Below, piece after piece: positions 23,901 to 34,900 of a DNA stretch of 64,000 bases. Origin of the DNA: Hesseltinella vesiculosa. Lineage: Eukaryota > Mucoromycota > Mucoromycetes > Mucorales > Cunninghamellaceae. Position numbers and translations under genes: made by a program. Under the pieces are notes generated by a model. It worked only from the letters and a program-made list of their open reading frames with translations. It was not told where the DNA came from and did no database searches. Each line of letters starts with the position of its first letter. Position 1 is the first letter of the stretch. The stretch covers positions 1-64,000 of the forward strand of contig MCGT01000052.1 in the NCBI GenBank assembly GCA_002104935.1. The letters are read 5' to 3'.

Positions 23901-24772
23901 AGTAATAGGCATCAGCCAATACCACGCTCATCTTTGGCACCATGATGCGATTTTCTCACGCTCTTGATGGATGGCAAGGAATTGACGGAAGCGAAATCAC
24001 TGATGGATGATTGTTGGGGCACAGACAAGGAGTCATGTGAGGTGTAGCTAGAGCATATGCATGCAAATCTTTTTGTTTGTTGTTCAAAGCGAAAAGTTAG
24101 TATATACCCCGCTGAGCGTGAACGAGTGAATGTACAACCCCCTAAAAAAAAGCATTCACATTTACTAAAAAAAAAAAAAAAAAAGAATAATAATAACCAG
24201 TCAAGTGTTGGTGCAAGGAGGAGTAGCATTGACATTGGGTAGGGCGCTCGGAAAATGGCGTCATTGACCTTCATAATACGGTGGTGCAACATCTGTGACG
24301 ACTTGATCGTCACAGGTTTTTGAAAACGCACAGGCAAGGCGGTTTTGTTAACGACAGCCTAGATCATTGAATTAGTCCAACCCAGCAAATCTTGTTGTTA
24401 GCGCGGTCGACAATTACTTCTTTGTATATTACTTCAGGGGCTACATTGTTGTGGGCTACCATTTCAGCAATTTTTTGAAAGGGGGAAGACATGAGACTAG
24501 TATCCTTGACAAAATTGAGCTTTTTCCTATTCCCTTACCTAGGAATCCAAGGCGACGGGCAATTTTTTTGTAATACTTGGTTGCTAGATTTCCGTAGTCA
24601 CAGCGGCCAGGGGAAGGGTCATACTATAATTCCCTAATATCACAGCATCATACCATGGCGCGTGTTTATATTTATCATTAACTGATATATTTTTGCTTAC
24701 ACTGAGGTTCTCGCTTTTCGTAACGCCTGCAGCTGCTTTGGCAGCGCTACCACTAACAGTACGTAGCATTAA
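23901..24772 (-). pseudogene. Divergent first copy of the tandemly repeated locus
   Basis: On the minus strand three coding-like blocks are separated by plausible introns. The first is at about 24540-24620 (NLATKYYKKIARRLGFL, followed by a gtaagg donor), the second at about 24362-24500 (FQKIAEMVAHNNVAPEVIYK, VIVDRANNKICWVG), and the third at about 24195-24345 (NKTALPVRFQKPVTI, MLHHRIMKVNDAIF). Parts of the last two blocks recur, diverged and broken, in both tandem units that follow (for example ALPVRF and VIYEDVI), so this is an older or better preserved copy of the same gene. The lysine-rich helix resembles a Myb/trihelix-like DNA-binding helix, but that is speculative. No complete open gene could be joined. 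Confidence 0.4.
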
Positions 24773-26867
24773 CATGGCTTATCTCGCGGCACTTCCACTT
24801 ACCATCGTTGAACATTGAATGAGGTTTTTTTTATTACACCGAATGGAAGGGGTGAGATAGACGTAGCCGTGCCGTGGAATGCACTTTTTCCGCTTGCGGT
24901 GTTTGCATTTTATTTTTTAGTGACCGTATGAAAAAAAAACTTGAGGAGGGAAGGGGATAGCAAACGCGGTAGTCATAGACAGATGTTTGACCATTTTAAA
25001 AAACGCACAGGCAATGCAGTTTGGTTATCGGCGACCTTGGTCGTTGAAAATTACATCTTCGTATATTACAGATGGCTACTTTTATTTCAGTTATATTTTT
25101 ATGAGGGAGAGAGAGAGAGACTTGTTTTTTTTGTTTTATTTTTAGGCACGTCGTCATTTGTGGCTCTTGTTTCGTTTTCGCTTATTTTTGTTCTTTGTGG
25201 CCCAGTGGATGGGCCAGGGGCTGGAGCAGTAGAAGGAGAACCAGCAACAACGGGAAGAGCAGGAGCAGCATCCGAGACAGCGGGGACAGCAAGAGCAGCA
25301 TCCGGGAAAGCGGGAACAGCAGCAGGAGCAGCATCCGGGAAAGCGGGAACAGCAGCAGGAGCAGCATCTGGGAAAGCGGGAATAGCAGCAGCGGAGGAAG
25401 ACGCTGCAGCGATGTTGGAAAGACACTCTTCATGGAGTCGGTTTGACTCCATGAAGATGTCTAGAAGTCGTTGATAAATGGGGGGTGTCTTTGTAAAAAA
25501 AAAAAAAAAGACTTGGAAAAAAGATTAGGAAAAAAGGAAAGAGAAGGAAAAAAAAACTCTTCTTTGGCGCCGCCAGCTTTTAATCAATCATTAAGCTTAA
25601 CACGCGCATTGGACCTTTTTCCCACAGAATTTACAATGCATGAAGGTGGGAGATACTGAGGCGCGTGAAGTACAGCAGCAGCAGCGACAAGAGGAAGGGT
25701 AAATGTTCCATACAGGAGGTACACAATTGAGCTCCCCAAAGCTAGCTCCAGATGGTTCAGTCCATTAAGTCGGTGAAGAGAGAGCGTAACATTGACAAGG
25801 CTTATCTCGCGGCACTTCCACTTACCATCGTTGGACATTGAATGAGGTTTTTTTTATTACGCCGAATGGAAGGGGTGAGATAGACGTAGCAGTGCTGTGG
25901 AATACACTTTTTCCGCTTGCGGTGTTTGCATTTTATTTTTTAGTGACCGTATGAAAAAAAAACCTGAGGATGGAAGGGGATAGCAAACGCGATAGCCATA
26001 GTCAGATGTTTGACCATTTTGAAAAGCGCACAGGCAATGCAGTTTGGTTATCGACGACCTTGGTCATTGAAAATTACAACTTTGTATATTACAATGACTA
26101 CATTTATTTCAGTTTTTTTGTTTCAGATGGGGCGAGACATGACACTTGGTTTTTTTTTTCTTTATTGGTAGGTGCGCCGTCGTTGCCGTTGTCGTAGTTT
26201 TCGACTTTTGTTTTGTCGCTTGTTCTTTTTCTTTTTTGGCCCTGTTGATGGGCCAGGCGCAGGAGCTGCAGCAGCAGGAGCAGGAGGAGCAGCATCCGGG
26301 AAAGCGGGAACAGCAGCAGGAGCAGCATCCGGGAAAGCGGGAACAGCAGCAGGAGCAGCATCCGGGAAAGCGGGAACAGCAGCAGGAGCAGCATCCGGGA
26401 AAGCGGTAACAGCAGCAGCTGAAGCAGGTGCAGAGGAGACGAAGACGCTGCAGCAATGTTGGCTAGACGCTCTTCATGGCGTCGGTTTGACTCCATGAAG
26501 ATGTCTAGCAGGCGTTGATATATAGGGGGTGTCTTTGAAAAAAAAAAAAAAAAGACTAGGAAAAAAGGAAAGAGAAGGAAAAAAAAACTCTTCTTTGGCG
26601 CCGCCAGCTTTTAATCAATCATTAAGCTTAACACGCGCATTGGACCTTTTTCCCACAGAATTTGCAATGTGTGAATGTGGGAGATACTGAGGCGCGTGAA
26701 GTACAGCAGCAGCAGCGACAAGAGGAAGGGTAAATGTTCCATACAGGAGGTACACAATTGAGCTCCCCAAAGCTAGCTCCAGATGGTTCAGTCCATTAAG
26801 TCGGTGAAGAGAGAGCGTAACATTGACAAGGCTTATCTCGCGGCACTTCCACTTACCATCGTTGGAT
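24773..26867. repeat. Tandem duplication, unit ~1.03 kb, two full copies and a stub
   Basis: The landmark cttatctcgcggcacttcca occurs at about 24779, 25800 and 26830, giving units of about 1.02 and 1.03 kb and a short third start that stops at about 26867, where an inverted-repeat element is inserted. Units match closely outside small indels. Each contains an array of a 33-bp minisatellite (ccgggaaagcgggaacagca core), 3 copies in unit 1 and 4 in unit 2. On the minus strand the unit reads IYQRLLDIFMESNRRHEERL, then an Ala/Pro array with period 11 residues (PAAVPAFPDAA), then a Lys/Arg-rich tract. In unit 1 this is one continuous frame; in unit 2 the array is out of frame with the preceding helix. 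This suggests a duplicated gene decaying after duplication. Confidence 0.8.
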
Positions 26868-26874
26868 AGTTGCT

Positions 26875-27432
26875 CTTTTTTTTTCAAAACGATCTTTTTC
26901 TGAGATTTAATAAAAATCAGAAACTTTATTTGGTATTACCATTTCGCGTGTTTCATTTTTGTGTCAGCAGCAGCTCGCAAGGACGTCGAGATGAGCCAGC
27001 GCCAGTGATACGCATTTCCCAGCCAAAGTCGCTACAAGAACTGCCAAGCTATTGGGAACCAACCTCATTCAACTGGTCGTATGCTGTCGAACGCCCTCGC
27101 AGCTCCTATGGCTGCTGATCCTGTCACCAGCGAGCAAGAGATACAAGTTCGACCATGCCATCATTGCCAAGTTGGCACACTTTCCAACATGCACGCCAAG
27201 TTCTTTTCAAGTCCAAGAAAAGTGATTTTCTAGCTCATTTGATTCCCTCCCTGCAGTCATCTCCGCCATCACCATTTGATCCCCCCTGTCTCTCTCCATC
27301 CTTAGGTTACAGTAGTTTTATGTATGCTAGTGTATCTTCTTTCCTGCATCTCTTGAACTGCTTCGTCGATTACAAATAAAGTTTCTGATATTTAAATCTC
27401 AGAAAAAGAATGGCTTTTTAAAAAAAAAAAAC
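26875..27432. mobile_element. ~0.56-kb MITE-like element with ~50-bp inverted ends
   Basis: The left end (about 26889-26930) reads ctttttctgagatttaa, then atcagaaactttattt after a few bases. The right end (about 27374-27410) is its reverse complement, with a 2-4 nt indel. Both outer edges run into T or A runs. The inside has only broken short frames (for example EQEIQVRPCHHCQVG), not enough for a transposase. It sits exactly where the third unit of the tandem array stops, so it inserted there or marks the deletion edge. Confidence 0.7.
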
Positions 27433-27872
27433 GCTGCACAGCCGCTTGGAGTATTGGGATTGATCTGATATTTTGTACGAGTACGCAAGTGCATAAACGA
27501 TGACGATCCTTAAAAAATTGTGCCCATTGGTGAAGGTTACCCAGCCAAATTTTGATCAACGTCGCTTTGGCACTTTCAATTCCCCAGCGTTCAAGTTACT
27601 TTTCCTCTTCATAATTTTCTAACTTCTTTTTCTACGTCTTCTACTGCTTTTTTTTTTTTACTCAAGACTCAAACTGAATTGAATTGGCATGAGAAGTAAT
27701 TTTATTGTAACTGGAAGGCAAGAAATTAAGGTGAGTATTAAGGAAAGCATCAACTTAGACTACGGTTGTTTTTCACCACCAGGGACGTAAGTAGGGGCCT
27801 GGGCGAGCAATGAAGAACAGGATTTCTGTGCCCCCGCACCTGACAACTTCATCACCTTTTTCTTTGCCTTCT
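27433..27872. repeat. Partial ggctgggc-family repeat and spacer
   Basis: At about 27515-27600 the reverse strand carries the dispersed repeat core (ggctgggtaaccttcacc). The rest has no recognised feature. Confidence 0.45.
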
Positions 27873-28109
27873 TCATTTTGTTTCGCTTGCGGCGGGTTTG
27901 GCGGCGGCGGCGACGCTGGGCGCGAGAGACATCATATCATCAACCGACATTGGAGACTGAGAATAACAACATGCAAGCGTGTCATTCAACGATCCCAAGC
28001 CATTTTATATTTAGAAGGTGCCAGTACTTACGCCGGGGGCAGCAGGTGCCTTTGTGGCCTCAGAAGGGCCTGAAGCAGTTTCTATGTGAGTCGTGTTTTC
28101 AGTTGACAT
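27873..28109 (-). CDS. Possible tiny Ala/Ser-rich protein
   Basis: Exon 28032-28109 joins exon 27873-27956 through a GT-AG intron (gtaagt...ctcag) in phase 0, giving 53 residues that begin MSTENTTHIETASGPSE and end PAASETK. The consensus donor and acceptor and the compact composition support a gene, but there is no domain, and alternative frames across exon 2 are also open. It lies between repeats, so it may be chance or a relic. Confidence 0.3.
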
Positions 28110-28560
28110 GCTTTTTACTATATTTTATTTCGATCTGATCACCCAAAAGTGCTGTGCAGTGTTTGGCTTTTTTTTCGAAATGAAGAGGATTGCGGCAATT
28201 GATTTTTAGGGCAAGCTTCGTTCTTCCCCGCACGATTTTTGATCAGATCGCCTGGGGGGTCCCCTGGCGAAAATGGCCGATTTTTCATTTTTTTAAGCTG
28301 GAGAATCGGAGGTGTCAAAATGAAATTAATCAGAAGTTGGCTGGGTGACCTTGGCCAATCGACCTCATATTTTCAGCAACGTTATCATTCATGTATTTGC
28401 GCCCTCGTGCAACATTTCACATCGATCCAATCTCTCAAAAGTGCTGTGCAGCGTTTGCTTTTTTTTTTTTCAAAATGTAGAAAAACTTGGATCGCCATAT
28501 TCAGTCTCCGCACAAAAAATTGGGCCGAATCAGCGGAGGTCGTTTTTTTGTCCAGAATGC
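28110..28560 (+). repeat. ggctgggc-family dispersed repeat, near-complete copy
   Basis: From about 28225 the sequence gatcagatcgcctggg, gaaaatggccgattttt, cggaggtgtcaaaatg, gttggctgggtgaccttg and caaaagtgctgtgcagcg follow in the same order as in the copies at about 3540-3770 and 9826-10000. A second, partial tail of the same repeat precedes it at 28135-28180. There is no coding capacity. Confidence 0.7.
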
Positions 28561-29186
28561 TTGAGGAAAGCGATCGACTTTGAAAAAAAACAGACCGCAC
28601 AGAGCAGTTTTGAACGAATGGATTGGCATGAAATTGTTCATATATGTTAGAACTGATGAATAATGCTCATTCTGAAATAATCAAGTCGATTGAAGGTTGC
28701 CAACTTTTGAAAGGCCTTGGTTTTGATCCCTCATATCCCCAGCCAAAAAGAGATTGAAAAAAAAAAACCACCTCGTTTTCAAGTAGGATTTTTTCAACGC
28801 TGCTCGGAGTTGTTTTACGAACTCGCATAGGTCTCATTGACGACCTATTCAGCGTTGCTCATTTTAATGAGAATAATACGCCTATATAAGAACTTTCAAA
28901 TGATATATAATATGTCTCATAACCATGTGTATGTAACGAGTTATGATATTTCAAAAAAAAACCACTCTAGCAATTTCTTGGATGCGCAGTGGCTTGCAAA
29001 AAAAGGGGTATTTGTTTTTTTTGTTTATCTCTTTTTCTTTCTTACCCCTTTTTCATATTTTACTCAAAAGTGTGAGTGCAAGTTAATGTAATGCCTTCCT
29101 TGTTCGTAATTAACAGTCCATTATATTAGACGCCATGAAGTGAATCTGCATTCAAAAAATCCGCGTTATCGAAGCTTTATTACGGA
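28561..29186. other. AT-rich spacer before the transposase relic
   Basis: No gene seen. It probably contains the left end of the Merlin-type element, but I could not define terminal inverted repeats by eye. Confidence 0.35.
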
Positions 29187-29807
29187 ATGCCCCCGCCCGT
29201 TTGCACGCTGTTCTCGATGCCAAAAGGTGACGTTACTGGCCAGTTGCGTAAGGTTCTTCGTGGCTATGACTCTGATAACCAACCAAATATCGTCGAGATC
29301 GATGAATCCAAATTTGGGAAGCGGATATATCACCGTGGTCGCCGTGTAGAAGTTGTGTGGGTTATTGGCGGCGTGGAGCGCACTCCCAAGCGCAAGTGCT
29401 TCTTTGTTACTGTCCCTGACCGTACCCAGAAAGCATTGTTGTCGATCACTCAGCAACATGTTCTGCCTGGTACCACTGTGTACACCGATTGTGGCGTGGT
29501 TACAACGGTATGGAATTTGTGCATGGCAACGAAATCTTGCGCCATTACTCCCGTCATCCACTACCAAGGATTTATCACTGAAGAAGGAATACACACAAAT
29601 GTTATAGAAGGCACTTGGGCTGGCATCAAGACAAACGTTGTCCCCAGCTTCCGCACGCGCTCCCAAGTTCCATGGTCTCTTGTTGAATTTATATGGCGCA
29701 GAAAAAATCATAGCGATCTCTGGAGAGGGCTGATGGCAGTATTGTCGAGTGTAAACTGGCAGACAGCTAAGCGTGAGCCTGCTTTGTTAATCACCGTGCT
29801 TTATTGA
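29187..29807 (+). pseudogene. Merlin / IS1595-type DDE transposase remnant
   Basis: The frame contains NIVEIDESKFGKRIYHRGRR, then WVIGGVER, then VTVPDRTQKALLSIT, PGTTVYTDC, and finally GIHTNVIEGTWAGIKT. This ordered motif set (first catalytic Asp in EIDESKFG, second in YTDC, third acidic residue in NVIEGTW) is diagnostic of the DDE_Tnp_IS1595/Merlin superfamily. Between the second and third motifs (about 29490-29560) the expected residues are readable only in the +1 frame, so two compensating frameshifts scramble about 22 residues in an otherwise open frame. The N-terminal zinc-ribbon part usual in this family is not recognisable upstream. It is therefore probably inactive, although the open frame of 206 codons makes it a recent relic. 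Stop at 29805-29807. Confidence 0.78.
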
Positions 29808-30207
29808 ATGAATAAAAAAGTTGAGTTTCAACTGAGCCCAAAGATTTGCTGCAATCCCTGTCTTTTTTCTACAGCACTCGAGATCTACAGCTGGGTACAG
29901 ATGTTTAAACCACATTCCAAAAAAAAAAAAAAATGGCCTCGTTTTCCAAACTAACAATGCATCTTTATTGTCCTAGGGTGGTGATGTCATGCGCGAGTAG
30001 ACTTTTTCTATTTTTAGCATAGGCCGAATGAGGGGAAGTGCTACAGTTTCATGCAAGCTGACAGGGAGACAGCAGTCAATCGCGTCTCGTTTTCTTCTCC
30101 ATTAACCAGTTTTATTTTAGAAGACAAGAAGCAACAAAGGGGGGAAGGGGGTGTAAATAAAGTGAGAGAAGGTATATTCAAAATAAATAAAGTCAAAGCA
30201 GGAAGGT
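29808..30207. other. Intergenic spacer, no gene seen
   Basis: Contains the 3' side of the transposase relic and the downstream region of the minus-strand SDR gene. No feature recognised. Confidence 0.4.
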
Positions 30208-31678
30208 TTATGGCCAAAGGTTCAGCTCCTTGAAATTGTCGATGACTTCTTGTAAACGATCCTTGGTGAGTTTGGGCACCGAGTAAGTGAACCCTGTGTC
30301 TCTTTCGATCGCCGAACCATCCACAGACAAGGCATTATTGTAAAGCAGTTCGGGATCCAGGTAAGGAGACAACGGAGAATACTGCACGCCACTCTCCTTG
30401 AGAATGTTTGCCCAAGGTTCCAAATGTTTTTCGTTCACATCTTCAACCACCGACTTCAAATTAAGCTATGGAAAAGAGTAAGCTACTGTCTAAACGTACA
30501 ATGAGCATTTTATACCTTTGCAAACGTCGAAACGATACTGGTATGATACCCAGTCTTGATGTTGAAGATCTGGCGCAACAGAGTGTTGATGGTCTCTTGA
30601 TCTAAAAAAAAAAAAAAAAAAAGAGTGGGCTCGTTTCAGTCAGCCTTTACGAATGAAGATGACTCCGAGACAGTTCTCCGCTAAGAGGGCCGCTTGCATG
30701 CCGATCTTTTCTTCTTACCGGTGTCCTGCTTGTCAGCCAAGTTAAAGACAGGTGTCTGGTCTTGTGCTTTTCGGGTGGGATACCATTCGGCCAGATGCCA
30801 GCATGCTCGTACGACATCCTGCACATGGACGGTGTTGACCTTCAAATCCTTGGACCACAGCAGCGTCATTTCTTCCTTCAGGTACTCATAAACCCGGCCA
30901 ATGATCAAACGAGGTGTTAGACCAGTTTGAGCAAACGGACCATAGACTAAGGCTGGACGAATGATAATCAAGTTCAACCTAGTAGCCCCCCCCCAAAAAA
31001 AAAAAAATAAAATAAAATAAAATAAAAACAGTCAGCACACGTGTAAATTCATATGCTCGTCTTTTTACCCATCTATCTTCTTCATTTCTTGTTCAGCTTG
31101 ATACTTGAATTTGGCCAAGGAGGTCCAAGGCTTGACCTTTGACTGTTCCTTGGAAGCTACCTAAAAAGAGAGGTGACATTGGTGCCTGAGTTGGGTGAAA
31201 CCAAGGTTTACCTGATCGCTGTCATAAACCTCAGCGGTGGAGAGCACAACGTAAGCCTTGACTTTACGTTTGGCAGCTTCCTTTGCACAGTTGACATTGA
31301 CACTGACGATGCGTTCCTGGTAGACCATGTCGGCCTGGGAATATTTTGATTCGCCAGCTAGGTTGAACACGTAGTCAAACTGAGTATTGTCATCTCGGTC
31401 GAAGCATTGAGCAATCGCAGCTAATGAAAAAAAAAAAGTTAGAGAAAGCTGACGGATGAAATGTCATTACCAGGCTGAGACAAGTTGGCTTGTTTGAAGT
31501 GGATCTTGTCAAAAGCTTGCTGATGTTCTTTGGAGAGGTAGGCTGTCTGGGGTAGCATCTTGTCAGCAACTCGAACATACGAGGCAAGTTGGTTGTCGAC
31601 CAAGTATTTGGTCATGTGACGACCAATAAAGCCGGTGCCGCCAAGGATGAGAACGGATGGTTTCTGGTTCACAGTCAT
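30208..31678 (-). CDS. NAD(P)-binding extended SDR (epimerase/dehydratase family)
   Basis: Six exons on the minus strand, 31471-31678, 31212-31420, 31069-31160, 30719-30978, 30516-30601 and 30208-30465, all GT-AG, give 370 residues. The N-terminus has the Rossmann signature ILGGTGFIGRHM (GGxGFxG) right after MTVNQKPSV. Downstream are FNLAGESKY, VVLSTAEVYDSDQ (substrate-strand Ser/Thr region) and LNLIIIRPALVYGPF (the usual RPxxxYGP motif of extended SDRs). At the place where extended SDRs have YxxxK the sequence is WTSLAKFKYQAEQEM: Lys is present but the Tyr position appears to be Thr, so the catalytic base may be missing. The middle reads VNTVHVQDVVRACWHL, the conserved VHVxDvaxA motif. The substrate is unknown; nucleotide-sugar or sterol-like substrates are possible for the family. 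It is transcribed divergently from chitin synthase with 315 bp between starts. Confidence 0.87.
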
Positions 31679-31993
31679 GGATAAAGAAAGACGCGCGCCA
31701 AAAATGGGGATGGAACGACAAAAAACCTGAGAAAGAAAAAGAAAAACGAAGTGATGAGGATCGGAAACACAAATTTTCCCTTTTTTTTTTCTCCTCTTCC
31801 CCCTTGGACGAATGGTTATTATTTTTAGAAAAATGTCAGCATTGAATGGCCATTTTCTTTTTTTTTGGACCCAAAATTTTTTTTCATTTCCTTTTTTCTT
31901 TTTCGTTTCGCTCTCTTTCTTCTTACCAAGACTGGAAGTAACCATCACGCTTTTATTGTAACCGGTGGTGAAACAGGTCCCCCTCAGGCTAAG
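31679..31993. promoter_or_regulatory. Divergent promoter, SDR gene / chitin synthase
   Basis: 315 bp separate the two start codons. The region contains long T runs (about 31778-31790 and 31857-31868) and no other gene. No specific regulator site can be named. Confidence 0.5.
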
Positions 31994-34900
31994 ATGTCCA
32001 ATTCAAAGTATCAATCTGCACTGACTCGGCAAGTGTCATTTTCATCGACTCCTGAACCTCCTCCAATGTCCTCGGAAGGCATTCGCCCAAAGCAACCGTC
32101 CACTGTCAAGCGATCCCGGTCATTAGTACGGCCTGAGCGTGAACGAGTGGACAAAACCCATCGGCAATTCCATTATAGAGAAGCTGCCAATAAGCAAGAG
32201 CCCGAAATGGTCGCACCAAGTTCGACAGGCCATTGTCCCAATCGGGGCAACACCCTTCGACGCCGTGCCAGTGCTGCTCAGTTGTTGCCTCGTCGAGGCA
32301 AAAGCATCCTGGGCAGAGAAAAGGTCACCATCGATGACGACGACGACGAAGAGGAAGCACCGAAAATACCAAAAAAGCGAACATGTCCGAGCCCTTGGAT
32401 GTTGTATTGCTTGGCATTGACTTGCTGTATTCCTAAACAGACCTTACGTTGGGCAGGTAAAAAAAAAAAAAAGGGGAACAATCGACATTCAGTTTGTGTG
32501 ACAACGTTTCCGTTTTTGGTTATTTTTTCCAGGTATCCCCAATGGCCCCGCTCAAATGGCTTGGCGAGAAAAGATCGGATTGGTTTCCATGATCATACTG
32601 GTGATGGGTTTTGTTGGCTATCTGACGTTTGGGTTTACACAGACCGTTTGCCCTACACCGCCTCTCAGCATCCATGGCTCAGAAGTCAATGGTGGCTATT
32701 TGATTATCCATGGGAATGCGTATCTACTGTCGGACTGGAACAGCCACCCAGCCGTCGACGGCGCAAACAATGTCATGTATCCTCCTGTCAACGGTGGCGG
32801 TATGGATGCCTCGTTTTTATTCCAAACTGCCGTCGATCTCAGCGCCTGTCATCAAACTCTGACTCGTCCATCTGCTGGCTCTGGCCCCACCTCTACCATC
32901 TTCATGCCTTGCCAGCTGTTCAATCCCAATGCCACCGACGTTCCACCTGCCAGCCAATTCACCAACACCTCCAGCTGCCACCTGTCCTCAACCGCTCTGA
33001 ACCAGCTGAACGACTTCCAGACTAATGGCGTTCCTCAATCCTCGGGCTCGAACAAGAACAAAATGGGCCGTGTCTATTATCACTGGGAAGACCTCACCAC
33101 CTCGAACAATTACATGGCTTACAACGGGTAAACTGGGACCTTTTTTTGATCTCAGCTCATGCTTCTTGCGTTTCCGTCCCACTTTATTTTTTTTTTAGGT
33201 TTGTGCTCAACTTGAACCTGTTGAAATCGCTGCCAACCAATGTATTTTCGACGCTACCGGGTGGATTGATTGAAACCATCATGGCCAATATGACTGCTTT
33301 TGCCGGCCGAGACATGACGACAACCATCAAAGCTTACCGAGCTCAAGACAATCAGTGGCTGACCGAAGCCGAATGTTTATCGTCATTAATCAAGGTTGGC
33401 TCTGTCGACACGCTGAGTCTTGGCTGCATTGCCTCGGATATTGTGCTGTACGTCTCGCTGGTGGTGATTCTTGCTGTCATTGTCGTCAAGTTTGTCATGG
33501 CAGTGATCTTTGGCTGGTTCCTGTCCTGGAAACTGGGCCACTTTAACGAAGATCGATCCTACGCCGCCCGAATGAAACGTGAAGAAGAAATCGAAAACTG
33601 GACAAGGAACATGGCCACCGCCCCCACCCTGGCCTTCTCTCCCAACAGCCCCTATGCCGCCAAAGCAAACAACCGCAAAACCCTTCTACCCCAAACCTCC
33701 CGCTTTACCCAGCCCGAACACGGCATTCATCGCTTTGACAATAACAGTGGCGTCGGCTTTGGCTCCCCTTCGCCTGCCAGCTCTCCATGGCAATCCCCTC
33801 TTCCGTCTGCACCTTCCCGGGCCTCGATTGCTGCTCTCCGGAACTCTGTTGCAACGTAACACATCAATCTACACACTGGCCATATGCTGCTGTGGCCAAC
33901 TCAAAAAAAAAAAACTAATCTCCCTTTCTTTCACTCATCTTAGCTTGCCTAGTGGCTTTGGTGGAAATGCATTGAGCCGTCCTCATTCCGGAATGTTTAC
34001 TCCCCCTCATCTGTACTCGTCACCACGCCCATCGTCTGTATCGCTGTCCATCGCCAGCTCGGAAAATACCAACACAACCGTCCAAAAATCCCCCTTGCCG
34101 CTCTCACCCTACGCCAACCCTCAGCCACCTGCCGATTACATGCCGTTCAACTTTGTGCTTGCCCCTACCGTGTGCCTAGTCACCTGCTATTCCGAAGGCG
34201 AAGAAGGCATCCGCACGACTCTGGACTCCATTGCCGTCAGCGACTACCCCAACTCACACAAGCTACTCTTGGTCATCTGCGACGGCATTATCAAGGGCCA
34301 TGGCAACGATCGCTCAACACCCGAGATCTGCGTCGACATGATGCGTGATCTGCTCACCCCCGCCGACCAAGTCGAGGCCCAGCCCTACGTGGCCATTGCC
34401 GATGGCAAAAAGCGCACCAACTTTGCCAAAGTTTATGCTGGCTTCTACAAATTCAACGATGACACCGTGGACCCTTCTCTGCAACAGCGCGTGCCCATGA
34501 TCACCTTGGTCAAGTGCGGGTCGCCAGCCGAAGCCAACGATGCCAAACCCGGGAACCGTGGCAAGCGAGACTCGCAGATTGTATTTATGCAGTTCTTGCA
34601 AAAGGTCATGTTTGACGAACGCATGACACGTATGGAATTCGACTTTTTCAACGCCATCTGGCGCGTCACCGGCTTACCACCCGACGCCTTTGAACTCTGC
34701 CTCATGGTCGATGCCGACACAAAACTTTACCCTGATGCCCTTACCCGCCTTGTCTCCTGTGCCGTTCGCGATCCAACCATCTCTGGTCTTTGTGGTGAAA
34801 CAAAAATCGCCAACAAAAAAGATAGCTGGGTCACCATGATTCAAGGTAAAAAGACAGAGCCGTCTTGTGGGACTGTGACCCTCATTTCTTTTTATTCCGA

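Noticed and set aside
31865..31993. Earlier start for chitin synthase
   Set aside because: The upstream frame is low-complexity, Phe-rich promoter sequence with no ATG in frame that has a good context; the ATG at 31994 begins protein-like sequence.
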